Shown in pieces: positions 23,523 to 32,377 of a stretch of 48,069 nucleotides of DNA. The stretch is from Lachnospiraceae bacterium (GTDB lineage Bacteria; Bacillota; Clostridia; Lachnospirales; Lachnospiraceae), in the NCBI GenBank assembly GCA_022774505.1, contig JALFLW010000106.1, positions 1-48,069 of the forward strand, read 5' to 3'. The notes under the pieces are model-generated. The model searched no databases. It was given only the letters and a program-made list of their open reading frames with translations, and was not told where the DNA came from. The translations under genes were made by a program, and so were the position numbers. The stretch's first letter is position 1. Each line of letters begins with the position of its first letter.

Positions 23523-25229
23523 TTAGTTTGAAAGCTGATCCTCCAAAGACTTACGTGTAGCAGCCTCTTTCTGAGACCACTCAAGACACTTGTCATAACC
23601 ATAACCCTTCGTATCTTTCTTCATCTTTGCAACAGCCTTATTAAACTGTGCATCATTCTTAGCATAGAGCGCATTCCAAGACTCGTTCTTGATTGAATCT
23701 GTAACCTGCTTCCATACTGTCTTCAACTCATCAGACTTAGCACTTGCAGAGTACTCTGTACCTGGAGATACAGTATATTTACCCTTCTCCATGTAATCGT
23801 TGATACCCTCACAACCAGTCTTCTTCTTCCAGTCTTCCTGGATATCATACTTAGATGACTGCTGTGTAGAAGCCCAGTTATCAGCATTGTATGTCTCACC
23901 ATCTGTCTCTGGGTTCTGAGCATCCACATTCCATGTTGAAACTGCCATCTGAAGCTGTCCATCCTGGAATGATCCTGCATGATCTGTCATCTTGGTCTTC
24001 AGATCTTTTCTACAAGCCTGACCAAGCTCAGTAAGATATGTCTTCTTATCTTTATAGTACCAGCACTCATCCTGAGGACCATATGCATACTCAAGACGAC
24101 CGGTTGGAGTACAGAAATAGTTAAGAACTTCCAAAGCAAGCTCCGGGTACTCACAGTTAGCACCGATAGATGTTACATATCCTGTTCCAAGTGTACTCAT
24201 ACCATAAACAATAGGAGAAGCCTCTTCCGGTTTCATACAATACATGTACTCACCCTTCTTCATATGCTTATCTGTGTTGAAACCAAGTGATCCGGAGTAG
24301 TTAAAGATGGAGAACAGTACACCACCGTTAATTACCTTCTCTGACATCTGCTCATATGTCTGTGTCATGGAATCCGGATCTACAAGACCCTGACGATACA
24401 GATTGTTATACCATTTCAGCATCTCAAGATATGGACCATTCTCCTCAAGAGCATCATGATACTTACCTGTTTTTGGATCATAGAGACCAATACCCAGCTC
24501 ATCATATCCATAATATGCTGTAGCAGTAGCCTTTACATACATAACCATTGCGTCATCCCAGTCAGGCCACAGAGAAACCGCATATGTCTTTCCGCCTGCA
24601 TCATCCTTAGGATCCATTTTCTGCATCTTCTTTAACAGCTTAGCCATGTCATTCATATCCTTAACCTTTGGATATCCCATCTTCTTGTAGAGATCCCAAC
24701 GAGTATCCCATGTATAGAAGAATGACTGATGATCTTTACTTGATGTAGCAACCTCACCGCCCCATCCGTAAAGTGTATCTTTCTTGTCTCCAAGAATAGA
24801 TGCTGTTAATCTTTTGTTCTTTGCAAGTGCATCCTGCATATTATCATATACATAAGGTGCATTCTCTTTGAGGATATCATCCTCCTCCAGATCATAAAGC
24901 AGACCCTGCTTAATTGCTGCTGCATAGTTGTCATCTGTATGACCCCAGATAATGATATCTCCAAGATCTCCATCTGACATTCTTGTCTGGAATGTACCAC
25001 TCTCATCAGGCACGATATTCAGCTTTACATTAAACTTATCTTTAATGATATCTGCTGCCCATCCTTTCTGTAATCCTGAAGAGTTTGCTACCTGGCTGTA
25101 TACAGTCAGGGTAATCGGCTCATTGCTGTTGCTGCCGAATTTACATCCGGTAGCTGCAACCGTTGTTCCTGCTACCAAGCTAGTTGCAAGGAGCATGGAA
25201 AGCATTTTCTTTCCTAATCCTTTTCTCAT
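23523..25229 (-). CDS. extracellular solute-binding lipoprotein of a carbohydrate ABC transporter
   Basis: 568-residue family 1 solute-binding protein of the large LplA/YtcQ-like type. The signal peptide ends in a lipobox-like TVAATGC, placing the lipidated Cys near residue 29, so it is tethered outside the membrane. It should bind an oligosaccharide or glycoconjugate and deliver it to the LplB/LplC-like permeases encoded upstream. The ATG at 25229 is chosen because AGAAAGGA lies 8 bases ahead; the ATG at 25238 overlaps that site. It has its own strong promoter and a strong terminator, so it can be made in excess over the permeases. The substrate cannot be told from sequence alone. Confidence 0.92.
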   Translation of the reverse strand: MRKGLGKKMLSMLLATSLVAGTTVAATGCKFGSNSNEPITLTVYSQVANSSGLQKGWAADIIKDKFNVKLNIVPDESGTFQTRMSDGDLGDIIIWGHTDDNYAAAIKQGLLYDLEEDDILKENAPYVYDNMQDALAKNKRLTASILGDKKDTLYGWGGEVATSSKDHQSFFYTWDTRWDLYKKMGYPKVKDMNDMAKLLKKMQKMDPKDDAGGKTYAVSLWPDWDDAMVMYVKATATAYYGYDELGIGLYDPKTGKYHDALEENGPYLEMLKWYNNLYRQGLVDPDSMTQTYEQMSEKVINGGVLFSIFNYSGSLGFNTDKHMKKGEYMYCMKPEEASPIVYGMSTLGTGYVTSIGANCEYPELALEVLNYFCTPTGRLEYAYGPQDECWYYKDKKTYLTELGQACRKDLKTKMTDHAGSFQDGQLQMAVSTWNVDAQNPETDGETYNADNWASTQQSSKYDIQEDWKKKTGCEGINDYMEKGKYTVSPGTEYSASAKSDELKTVWKQVTDSIKNESWNALYAKNDAQFNKAVAKMKKDTKGYGYDKCLEWSQKEAATRKSLEDQLSN

Positions 25230-25267
25230 AATATCCATCCTTTCTTATTGTTTTCCTCGCCTACCCG

Positions 25268-25296
25268 ATTATACTATGTTAGTCGTGCAGATTCAA
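25268..25296 (-). promoter_or_regulatory. promoter of the solute-binding-protein gene
   Basis: Minus strand TTGAAT (25291-25296), 17-base spacer, TATAAT (25268-25273), about 38 bases before the start codon. Confidence 0.8.
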
Positions 25297-25329
25297 TAAT
25301 AATGTACACGAAATACATCTTTTACTATT

Positions 25330-26013
25330 TTATTCCTTTTCGTCCTCAGATACCGGCTCGCCATTCAAATGTGCAGACTCTTTTTCTTCCATATCTGCCA
25401 TCAGGTTTTCCCTCTCAATAACCTTAAAGAACGAACTGGCAAATCCGCTGATCGTAAGCATGATACATGCCGGTCCGATCAAAAGGCCTGCAAACATTGT
25501 AGTCAGATTCCATAAAATGATAATAACCTCAATCGCCAGAAGAACCGCCAGAAATGCTGTCCTTCCCAAGAATTTAGCCGCAATGGAATAGGAATTTTTC
25601 ATGGTATTAATAATACTGTTTTCATAGCGTGCCAATAACGGAAACGCAAATACTCCATGCATAAAGATCAGATAAATCCCGACCACACCTATGATCAAAA
25701 ACATAATACTGTGTTGTTTTACCGCATGATATAACTGAAAATCCAAATATACTGCATAGCAGGCAAATAATATGATAACTCCGGTAATACTTCCCTTTTT
25801 CAGGTTTGCCTTAAATTCCCTCCAAAAGGGTTCGGCAATATATCCCTCTTCGTCATCTACCATTTTCAAGGTAATCGTATATGCTGCTGTGGTTGCGGCC
25901 CCCATCGTTACAATCGGAATACTACATAAGAGCCACATGCAGTTTAATTTAAATATGTCCATCAAACGACTCATAAACTTATATAAGGGACTATCAACAC
26001 TAAAAAATTTCAT
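25330..26013 (-). CDS. YesL-like DUF624 membrane protein
   Basis: 227 residues with about five membrane helices, DUF624/YesL family. These proteins are encoded beside LplB/LplC-type sugar ABC transporters and YesM/YesN regulators in many Firmicutes; their molecular role is unknown. The N terminus (SPLYKFMSRLMDIFKLNCMW) and the G-A-A-T-T-A-A-Y motif near residue 38 are typical. It lies between an intercistronic terminator and the binding-protein promoter. A candidate own promoter is TCGACA-N16-TATAAG just after the terminator. Confidence 0.9.
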   Translation of the reverse strand: MKFFSVDSPLYKFMSRLMDIFKLNCMWLLCSIPIVTMGAATTAAYTITLKMVDDEEGYIAEPFWREFKANLKKGSITGVIILFACYAVYLDFQLYHAVKQHSIMFLIIGVVGIYLIFMHGVFAFPLLARYENSIINTMKNSYSIAAKFLGRTAFLAVLLAIEVIIILWNLTTMFAGLLIGPACIMLTISGFASSFFKVIERENLMADMEEKESAHLNGEPVSEDEKE

Positions 26014-26082
26014 CCTGTCTTATTCTCCGTTTCGTGTAATCAGACCATTCTCCATCTTATACATATCCGACATATATTGTCG

Positions 26083-26114
26083 AAAAATACCAGGAGCAGT
26101 TGAGTGCCCCCGGT
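26083..26114 (-). terminator. intercistronic terminator between the permease genes and yesL
   Basis: On the minus strand ACCGGGGGCA pairs with TGCTCCTGGT (two G-U pairs) around a 6-base loop, followed by TATTTTTCG. As those G-U pairs would be A-C on the other strand, it serves the minus transcript. It probably trims expression of yesL relative to the permeases. Confidence 0.7.
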
Positions 26115-26153
26115 ACATTATAATCTCCTAGAATATCAGTCTGCACTCTCGCA

Positions 26154-27119
26154 TTAACCCTTTACAGCACCCAGCATGATACCTTTTTCGAAGTATCTGT
26201 TCATGAATGGGTACACGATCAAAATAGGTATTACGGAAATCATAGAAATCGTATACTTAATAACCTTCGTGTTCAATGCTGCAGCAAATGCTGACTTCGC
26301 AGCCTCACCACCTGAGTTCATGGATGCCTGCAGGTTTGATGACTGATTCAGATAAATATACAGTCTGTGCTGCAATGTATACAGCTTAGGCTCATTACTC
26401 ATGTAAATCAAAGAATCCTGGAAAGAGTTCCAATGACCTACCGCACCGAAGATAGCGATTGTAGCAAGAATTGGTTTACTCAGTGGCCAAATGATCTTTG
26501 TAAATACCTGCATGTACGAAGCACCATCAATAAATGCACTTTCCTCCAGCTCTGCCGGGATAGACTCAATATACGTCTTAACCAAAATGATATTATATGG
26601 TGCCACAATACCAGGAATGATATAAACCATGTAATGGTTTGTAAGTCCAAGCATTACCAGGTTCAAATATGTTGCGATCAAACCTGCATTGAAATACATT
26701 GTGATCACGATCGCACGATACCAGAAACTTCTGTGCCACATTTCCTGCTTTGTTACAAGATAACCAACAAATGCAGATGCAACAACCATCAAAGCAGTAC
26801 CAAAGATTGTTCTCGTAATAGATACGATGAATGCATATCCAAGGTCACCTACACCAGCCAGTGCTTTATAGTTGTTAATATTCAATCCTCGTGGAATGAA
26901 ATTGATCAAACCCTGCTGTACCAGCGTATTATCTGAAATCGTGTTGATAAACAGATAATAGAATGGGAAAATACATGTGATGGTGAACAAAATGAAAAAT
27001 GCGTAGTTCAAAATATTGAACACAATGTCACCTGGTTTTAATTTGTACATACGCTTATGAGTCTTGTTATACTCTTTCTCTCTCTTAGCGTCTAATTTTT
27101 CTTGTGCTGTCATTGCCAT
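26154..27119 (-). CDS. carbohydrate ABC transporter permease, LplC/YtcP type
   Basis: 321-residue inner-membrane permease (MalG-like subgroup) with six predicted helices. The cytoplasmic EAA loop reads ESAFIDGAS...IIWPLSKP near residues 195-220 and contacts the ATPase. The C-terminal KGIMLGAVKG is typical of the LplC/YtcP subfamily. It pairs with the LplB-like permease encoded 14 bases upstream. No ATPase gene is present locally; in such systems a shared MsmX-type ATPase is used. The start has AAGGAGG 9 bases upstream. Confidence 0.94.
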   Translation of the reverse strand: MAMTAQEKLDAKREKEYNKTHKRMYKLKPGDIVFNILNYAFFILFTITCIFPFYYLFINTISDNTLVQQGLINFIPRGLNINNYKALAGVGDLGYAFIVSITRTIFGTALMVVASAFVGYLVTKQEMWHRSFWYRAIVITMYFNAGLIATYLNLVMLGLTNHYMVYIIPGIVAPYNIILVKTYIESIPAELEESAFIDGASYMQVFTKIIWPLSKPILATIAIFGAVGHWNSFQDSLIYMSNEPKLYTLQHRLYIYLNQSSNLQASMNSGGEAAKSAFAAALNTKVIKYTISMISVIPILIVYPFMNRYFEKGIMLGAVKG

Positions 27120-27133
27120 TTGTGTTCACCTCC

Positions 27134-28606
27134 TTATACAATACTCTCGCCACGGAGTGCCTTAGAAAGCGAGTTTGCTCCGAACAGCAAGATTACACTG
27201 ATTACCGACTTAAACATACCTACCACGGTAGATAGAGGAATACTACCACCGCTACCAAGACCGAGGTTGTATACATAAAGATCAAGAACCTCGATATGAT
27301 TCTTATTCTGTGCTGTACAGAATACAAGATACTGATCAAGACCATTACTCAGGACAGCGGCAACTGCCATCAGCAACAATACGAAGAATGTTGGCAAAAG
27401 ACCCGGAACGGTAATATTCCACATTTTCTGGAAACGACCTGCACCATCCACCGTAGCAGCCTCATACAACTGCTGGTCGATACCTGCAATACCTGAAATA
27501 TAGATGATCGCGCTCCAGCCGACACCTTTCCATGTTCCCCATGCCCACATCTTGATCCAAGTAAGGTGATCGCCCATAAGGAAGTTCTTACCATCAACAC
27601 CCTCTGCTAAAAGACCAATGCTTCTTGCAAATTCGTTAATGAAACCATCTGTTGAGAAAATAGCAATTGCCAAAGCATATACTAATACCCAGCTGATGAA
27701 GTTTGGAACTGTTGTAAATGTCTGAATAAATCGACGGAATGTCAGATTCTTGACCTCACAAAGGAAAATAGCGAATGCCATAGGAATCCACTGTGTGATC
27801 AGACCCAGACCGGACATTGCAAATGTATTTCTGATTACACGAACAATATCAGCACGGGTTGCTCCATTCTGGAAGAGATATGTAAACCACTTAAATCCTA
27901 CGAAGTTTGACATACTCAATGTTCCACCTGTCTGATAATCAAAGAACGCATATCTCCATCCCCAAAGTGGCAGATAACAGAATACGAATGCCAATGCCAA
28001 AAATGGAAGTACCATCAGGAACAGTTTATACTGTGGATGCATCTCCATCTTCTCATCCGGAGCTGCCTTAGGCAGTGCCATCAGAATTATGACGGATATT
28101 ACCAGAAGTGCTGCAGCCACAATAATATATGTAACTGCGGCCACCGGAAATGTAGGTCCCACTTTATCAAGCTTTGTAGACATTGTTGAACTATTTACGA
28201 TATTATATGCAATAATCGTTACAACAAATCCGGCAATCTCTACAATACTACCAAGAATAGACCAGAGGATACCTCCTCTTTTCATCTTGGTATTACCGAG
28301 TGACATGCAACCGCCTACAACGACGAATGCAACACCGATCACGGCTATCACTGCACCTGCATATAACACATAAAATGCTGCAGGACTCAGCCAGTTCATA
28401 CGAAGTGCACGACCGGCTTCACTGGTCAACGTAGAATACGATACTGCTGCTGTAAACAATGACGTATTCTCATTTACCAGTTTACAGATCCTGGTTGGAT
28501 TCATAAAAGGGAAGAAAACGGAAATAACAGAGAAGATCGCAATCACTCTCTGCACCATGTAGATATAATCCACCGCTCCCCTTTTCTCTGTTTGTGATTC
28601 TTTCAT
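27134..28606 (-). CDS. carbohydrate ABC transporter permease, LplB type, with an extra N-terminal membrane domain
   Basis: 490 residues. The C-terminal 300 (from about 190, MHPQYKLFLMVLPF) form a normal LplB/MalF-like permease with six helices and the EAA loop YEAATVDGAGRFQKMW near 380-395. The N-terminal 190 residues add about four more helices (near 15-32, 70-95, 105-130, 150-175) that ordinary LplB proteins of about 300 residues lack. There is one continuous frame and a proper AGGAGG ribosome site before the far N-terminal ATG, so the extension looks genuine. It is the first gene of the transport operon. Confidence 0.9.
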   Translation of the reverse strand: MKESQTEKRGAVDYIYMVQRVIAIFSVISVFFPFMNPTRICKLVNENTSLFTAAVSYSTLTSEAGRALRMNWLSPAAFYVLYAGAVIAVIGVAFVVVGGCMSLGNTKMKRGGILWSILGSIVEIAGFVVTIIAYNIVNSSTMSTKLDKVGPTFPVAAVTYIIVAAALLVISVIILMALPKAAPDEKMEMHPQYKLFLMVLPFLALAFVFCYLPLWGWRYAFFDYQTGGTLSMSNFVGFKWFTYLFQNGATRADIVRVIRNTFAMSGLGLITQWIPMAFAIFLCEVKNLTFRRFIQTFTTVPNFISWVLVYALAIAIFSTDGFINEFARSIGLLAEGVDGKNFLMGDHLTWIKMWAWGTWKGVGWSAIIYISGIAGIDQQLYEAATVDGAGRFQKMWNITVPGLLPTFFVLLLMAVAAVLSNGLDQYLVFCTAQNKNHIEVLDLYVYNLGLGSGGSIPLSTVVGMFKSVISVILLFGANSLSKALRGESIV

Positions 28607-28703
28607 AATAACCTCCTGTATTACTTATTTCATCCCACCGTTCTAATCTCCGTAAACAGACCAGAGAAGACTTCAAGATGATTATAGAGTTTACACTATT
28701 CTT

Positions 28704-28732
28704 ATTATACATGCATTTTTTTCTCATGGATA
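28704..28732 (-). promoter_or_regulatory. candidate promoter of the ABC transport operon
   Basis: Minus strand TATAAT (28704-28709) with a poor -35, TATCCA, 17 bases upstream. A weak -35 would fit activation by a regulator, for example the YesM kinase pathway. The leader to the start codon is about 95 bases. Confidence 0.45.
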
Positions 28733-28797
28733 CCGTAAATAATAGAGAAAAAATACACGACTTTTCCTCCGACATAATTCAACGCATCATATCGGAT

Positions 28798-28829
28798 AAA
28801 AAAGGAGACAGGCTTTTCCCATCTCCTTT
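28798..28829 (-). terminator. terminator of the surface-protein gene
   Basis: Minus strand AAAGGAGA pairs with TCTCCTTT around a 13-base loop and is followed by TTT. It lies about 35 bases after the stop codon. Confidence 0.8.
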
Positions 28830-28861
28830 CCGTCATATCTGATTAACACAGTCAGTTAAAA

Positions 28862-29734
28862 TTATTTTTTCTTTTTAACTACTACTACAGCTACAACTGC
28901 AACAACTACTACAACGATCACGATCGGAACAACCGGTGACGATTTCTTAGAAGCAGCTGTATCAGATGTTGTATTTACATCGCTTGATGCGCTTGATGCA
29001 TCATCTGCACCGGCAACCGCATCCGGATTATCTGAATTAAATCCTGATACTGTAAATGTAATCTGAATACTGTCCTTTGGAACTAATGTCATATCAGGGC
29101 TGTCTGCATATTCACCCTTATCCTTCTGATAACTGTTCATTGGATCAAAACGAAGAAGTCCTGACTCATCTGTATACTCTGATGGGTAGAAAGGATCACT
29201 TGGAATTGAAATCTCCTTTCCATCGCATGTAAGCTTAACATCTGAGATCTTAACAGGATTATCCTTTGCTGACATAGGAATATCTGTATCAACATAGATC
29301 ATAGAAACCTTTGTATCAGCATCACCGTTTGTATTCAGGCAGTCATTCAGATCAGATACACCAACTGTATATGTTCCGTTACCCTTGATCTCTGCATCCT
29401 GTACTTTTGTGCCCTCAACAGCACTTGTTTTTCCATCCTTTGACTGGAAGAGTGTACCACCATTAAAGTCAAGTTTTGCACCCTTCATATCGGATCCGTC
29501 GATACCAAGTGTAGTAGAATACCACTCATCACGGAAGATCCATGTACCGGTCTCCTGAAAACCAAAATATGCATGGTAGGTACCATCTGCATCAAACTCA
29601 GCCTTAGCTGCCTTCTTACCTGCTTTGCTTGGTGGGTTAGCTGATACGCTTGCAGGTACTGCTGTTGCTGTAACTGCTATTGCTAAAGCGATCGCACTTG
29701 CAGTAGCTGCTACTTTTCTCAATGTCTTTCTCAT
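28862..29734 (-). CDS. exported, C-terminally membrane-anchored surface protein of unknown family
   Basis: 290 residues. The signal peptide spans about residues 1-32 (cleavage near SVSA). The extracellular domain of about 200 residues is rich in Asp, Gly and aromatic residues (GFQETGTWIFRDEWYSTTLG), suggestive of a beta-sandwich or carbohydrate-binding module. A Ser/Asp/Ala linker (about 238-265) leads to a single Val-rich helix (about 268-286) ending in KKKK. The layout is that of a wall-spanning protein held by its C-terminal helix. It has its own leader with a small GC hairpin (29781-29797, ATGAGCC-GCA-GGCTCAT) and its own terminator, and lies between the kinase and the ABC genes. I do not recognise the domain; glycan binding is only a guess from context. 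Confidence 0.8.
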   Translation of the reverse strand: MRKTLRKVAATASAIALAIAVTATAVPASVSANPPSKAGKKAAKAEFDADGTYHAYFGFQETGTWIFRDEWYSTTLGIDGSDMKGAKLDFNGGTLFQSKDGKTSAVEGTKVQDAEIKGNGTYTVGVSDLNDCLNTNGDADTKVSMIYVDTDIPMSAKDNPVKISDVKLTCDGKEISIPSDPFYPSEYTDESGLLRFDPMNSYQKDKGEYADSPDMTLVPKDSIQITFTVSGFNSDNPDAVAGADDASSASSDVNTTSDTAASKKSSPVVPIVIVVVVVAVVAVVVVKKKK

Positions 29735-29929
29735 TGCATTGTCCTCCTCATTAACTTGGTACAGATTACAAATCCATGAGCCTGCGGCTCATTTTTGTAG
29801 ACTGTCCATATTCACGTTTTATTGTACACCATTGCCATAGCATAGGTCTACAATTTAATTGTTCTTGTCTATTTTACCAAAAACATACGGAAATAAAACC
29901 TTAATTATTCGACATTTTTACCCGACAAA

Positions 29930-31750
29930 TTACACATTCTGATTATCTTCCATCTGATACGGTATACTGATCGTCACCTTTGTTCCCATATTTTTCTGAC
30001 TATCCACCTGCACACCATAATCACTGCCATATAGAATACGTATCCTTTGGTTTACATTTCTGACTCCGATATGATTCTGATCTCCATTCTCATCACGGAG
30101 CATCTTTCGTAAATGCCCCAGTTCGTAATAGTCCATGCCTATTCCGTTATCCTTTATTTCAATATATATTTTCATTTCCTTCTTATATACATGTACCCAC
30201 AGTTTTCCATCCTTTTCTTTTTCTTCCAGGCCATGTACAAATGCATTTTCTACAAAGGGCTGTATGATCAGTGGCAGAATATATGCTTTAATATCGACAT
30301 CCTGTTCCACTTTCATTTCCGATGTGATCCTGTCACCGAAACGATATTCCTGAATTTTCAGATAATATTCTACCATCTGCAATTCTTCTTTCAATGTGAC
30401 CTGCCGATCTGTTACCTGAATATTATAGCGCATGGTTTTTGCCAGCATTTTAACCAGCTCCACAATCTCCGGCTGATGATTCACCACAGCCTTCATGCGA
30501 ATTGTTTCGAGCGTATTATATAAGAAATGGGGATTGATCTGACTGGCAAGCATTTTAAATTCTACTTCCTTTTGTTTTGTATGAAGCTTTTCCTTCTGTA
30601 CCTGTTCATCTACAACACTGTCCATCAACAGCCTGATGTCCCGCATCATCTGTTCCAGTTCCGAATAAAGCTCTCCTATTTCGTCATGTCCCTCAATAGG
30701 TTCTACTTTTTCATACTCTCCCTGTGCAACCCGGTGCATTTGTGTTCTAAGCTGAATCATACGTCTGCTGTAAGATACCGCAAATGCCATGATCAATCCT
30801 GCAGACATAAGCATTCCGATCACTTCGGGTATAAATGCCTGCAGACTGATCCTGTTTACATCAGACATGATATTCTGATAATTTTGTATACTTACTATTG
30901 TATAATAATCCGGAGAATCATCCATCTGCACTCTCTCATACGCCATCAGATATTCCTCCACACCGTATGTGATCCTTTTGCAGATATGTTTCCTGTGAAT
31001 TTTGCGTATCTGCTCCATTAAAAAAGGATATTCGATCGAACTGAAATTACCTGATATCCAATAAAAATCGTTATATATGATGGCTGTATCATAATTACGC
31101 TCTGCCAATGTACTTTGGGTCTTATTATACTGGATCAGAACATTTACAATTCCCGCCACGCCACCATCTTTATTCAGAATAGCCCTGCTAAACTGCATCG
31201 TCTGTTTATCTGATTCTTTGCCACTGCCGAAATACCAGTAACCTTCATTTTTGCGGTTTACAGTCTCTTTATACCATGACTGATTCTTGATAGAATCCCG
31301 AAAATAGCATAAATTATCCGTCTTTTCCAGATCATATGGATCAATTGTATTATTATCCAGATAAATATTAATAGAAGATATATCCTGTGCATAGAAATTA
31401 AGATAATCTTCTATTGTGGCATTTGCCTCCCTATAATCCTGATAAAACTGCTTTTTGGTTTTATATTTTTTCGTTGCAAGATTTAATATGTCACTGTTGT
31501 AACAAAGTCTTTTGGATACATTGTTAAGTACCGTCATTGACTCGCGGATCGATGATCCCAGTACGGAAAGCTCCTCCGTCTGCGTCTCTTCTGTCACCTT
31601 TATCATCATTTTCCGCGTCTGCATATTTGTATAGATACTCACCGCAACCAATGGTATAATGCCACCGATCAGATAGATCAGGATCATGCGGTGAAAGAAT
31701 TTCATATCCTTAAACAGATGAAAGCCTTTTTTATAATTTATTTTTTTCAT
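29930..31750 (-). CDS. YesM-type sensor histidine kinase
   Basis: 606 residues. There are two membrane helices (about 20-42 and 295-320) with an extracytoplasmic sensor of about 250 residues between them. A HAMP region (about 320-375) and a short coiled coil follow, then the His_kinase domain with QINPHFLYNTLETI holding the phospho-acceptor His near residue 408. The HATPase_c domain has N and G boxes (VENAFVHGL; DNGIGM). YesM kinases normally work with a YesN AraC-type response regulator to control sugar uptake loci like the ABC genes downstream, but no regulator gene is in this window. The ATG at 31750 is preferred over 31762 because GGATGG lies 8 bases ahead. It follows the Big_5-domain gene by 17 bases. 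Confidence 0.93.
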   Translation of the reverse strand: MKKINYKKGFHLFKDMKFFHRMILIYLIGGIIPLVAVSIYTNMQTRKMMIKVTEETQTEELSVLGSSIRESMTVLNNVSKRLCYNSDILNLATKKYKTKKQFYQDYREANATIEDYLNFYAQDISSINIYLDNNTIDPYDLEKTDNLCYFRDSIKNQSWYKETVNRKNEGYWYFGSGKESDKQTMQFSRAILNKDGGVAGIVNVLIQYNKTQSTLAERNYDTAIIYNDFYWISGNFSSIEYPFLMEQIRKIHRKHICKRITYGVEEYLMAYERVQMDDSPDYYTIVSIQNYQNIMSDVNRISLQAFIPEVIGMLMSAGLIMAFAVSYSRRMIQLRTQMHRVAQGEYEKVEPIEGHDEIGELYSELEQMMRDIRLLMDSVVDEQVQKEKLHTKQKEVEFKMLASQINPHFLYNTLETIRMKAVVNHQPEIVELVKMLAKTMRYNIQVTDRQVTLKEELQMVEYYLKIQEYRFGDRITSEMKVEQDVDIKAYILPLIIQPFVENAFVHGLEEKEKDGKLWVHVYKKEMKIYIEIKDNGIGMDYYELGHLRKMLRDENGDQNHIGVRNVNQRIRILYGSDYGVQVDSQKNMGTKVTISIPYQMEDNQNV

Positions 31751-31767
31751 AAAAATGTCCATCCAAA

Positions 31768-32109
31768 TCAGTCTATTTTAAACTGTACCTGCAAAGGCTT
31801 CTTCAAAGGCTTGCCTCCCAAAGAAGTAACATTGGTCGTAATATTTAATATATAAGATTCATTCTGGGCATATGGCTCTAACGGCTCCACCTCAATCTCA
31901 TTTTCCAGGGAATTATATCTGATTGCCGTTTTCAATGGTGATAAATTCATGGATGTTACATACAGATTTACATTATTGACCGTCTTAGGATCAAGAGGAA
32001 TATTAAATTTTATCTTCCATACAAAATTTCCCGTCTTGTACTTTAAATCCTGATGCACTTTACTCTCCAATCCCTCTGTCATAGATTCAAACTCTAAATA
32101 CTTTGACAT
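31768..32109 (-). CDS. small stand-alone SbsA Ig-like (Big_5) domain protein
   Basis: 113 residues with no signal peptide. Most of the chain (about residues 25-110) fits the Big_5 / SbsA Ig-like domain: FNIPLDPKTVNNVNLYV strand pair, then VEPLEPYAQNESYILNI and VTSLGGKPLKKP. That fold is usually found in exported multi-domain proteins, so a single domain kept inside the cell is odd. The start at 32109 has AGGGG about 6 bases ahead. It is co-directional with and close to the kinase gene, implying co-transcription. Role unknown. Confidence 0.75.
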   Translation of the reverse strand: MSKYLEFESMTEGLESKVHQDLKYKTGNFVWKIKFNIPLDPKTVNNVNLYVTSMNLSPLKTAIRYNSLENEIEVEPLEPYAQNESYILNITTNVTSLGGKPLKKPLQVQFKID

Positions 32110-32115
32110 GATCAT

Positions 32116-32377
32116 CCCCTGCCTTTCTAAACAAATTACATACTGTCTCTATTTTAGCATATTATATTTTTTTTGAATAGTCCGATTTATTTTGATATCA
32201 AGCTCCCTTGCGTTGCGAATTTGTGGTATAATAATTCCTGGAAAAAGCACGCGACACCAAAATCGTCTTTTGCTTTTTGGGGCGAATTAACGAGCAAAAT
32301 TTCTGCGGAGCAGAAAGCAAAGCTCTACAAGAGTGGTTTTGCGAGTTTTAAGTAAAATATATGATAGGAAGATTACT
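32116..32377 (+). promoter_or_regulatory. divergent intergenic region with extended -10 promoter and structured leader
   Basis: TGG-TATAAT (32224-32232) is an extended -10 promoter for the flavin reductase gene. The leader of about 140 bases holds a small palindrome (32301-32315) and a hairpin around TCTACAAGAGTGGT (32324-32337). The latter is shared with the murA leader. The minus-strand promoter for the Big_5 gene is not clear; AT-rich TAAAAT/TATAAT candidates exist near 32150-32165. Confidence 0.6.

Noticed and set aside
26367..26936. Plus-strand frame of 189 codons
   Set aside because: It lies wholly within the clear LplC-type permease gene on the other strand and encodes Cys/Asn/His-rich sequence without family features.
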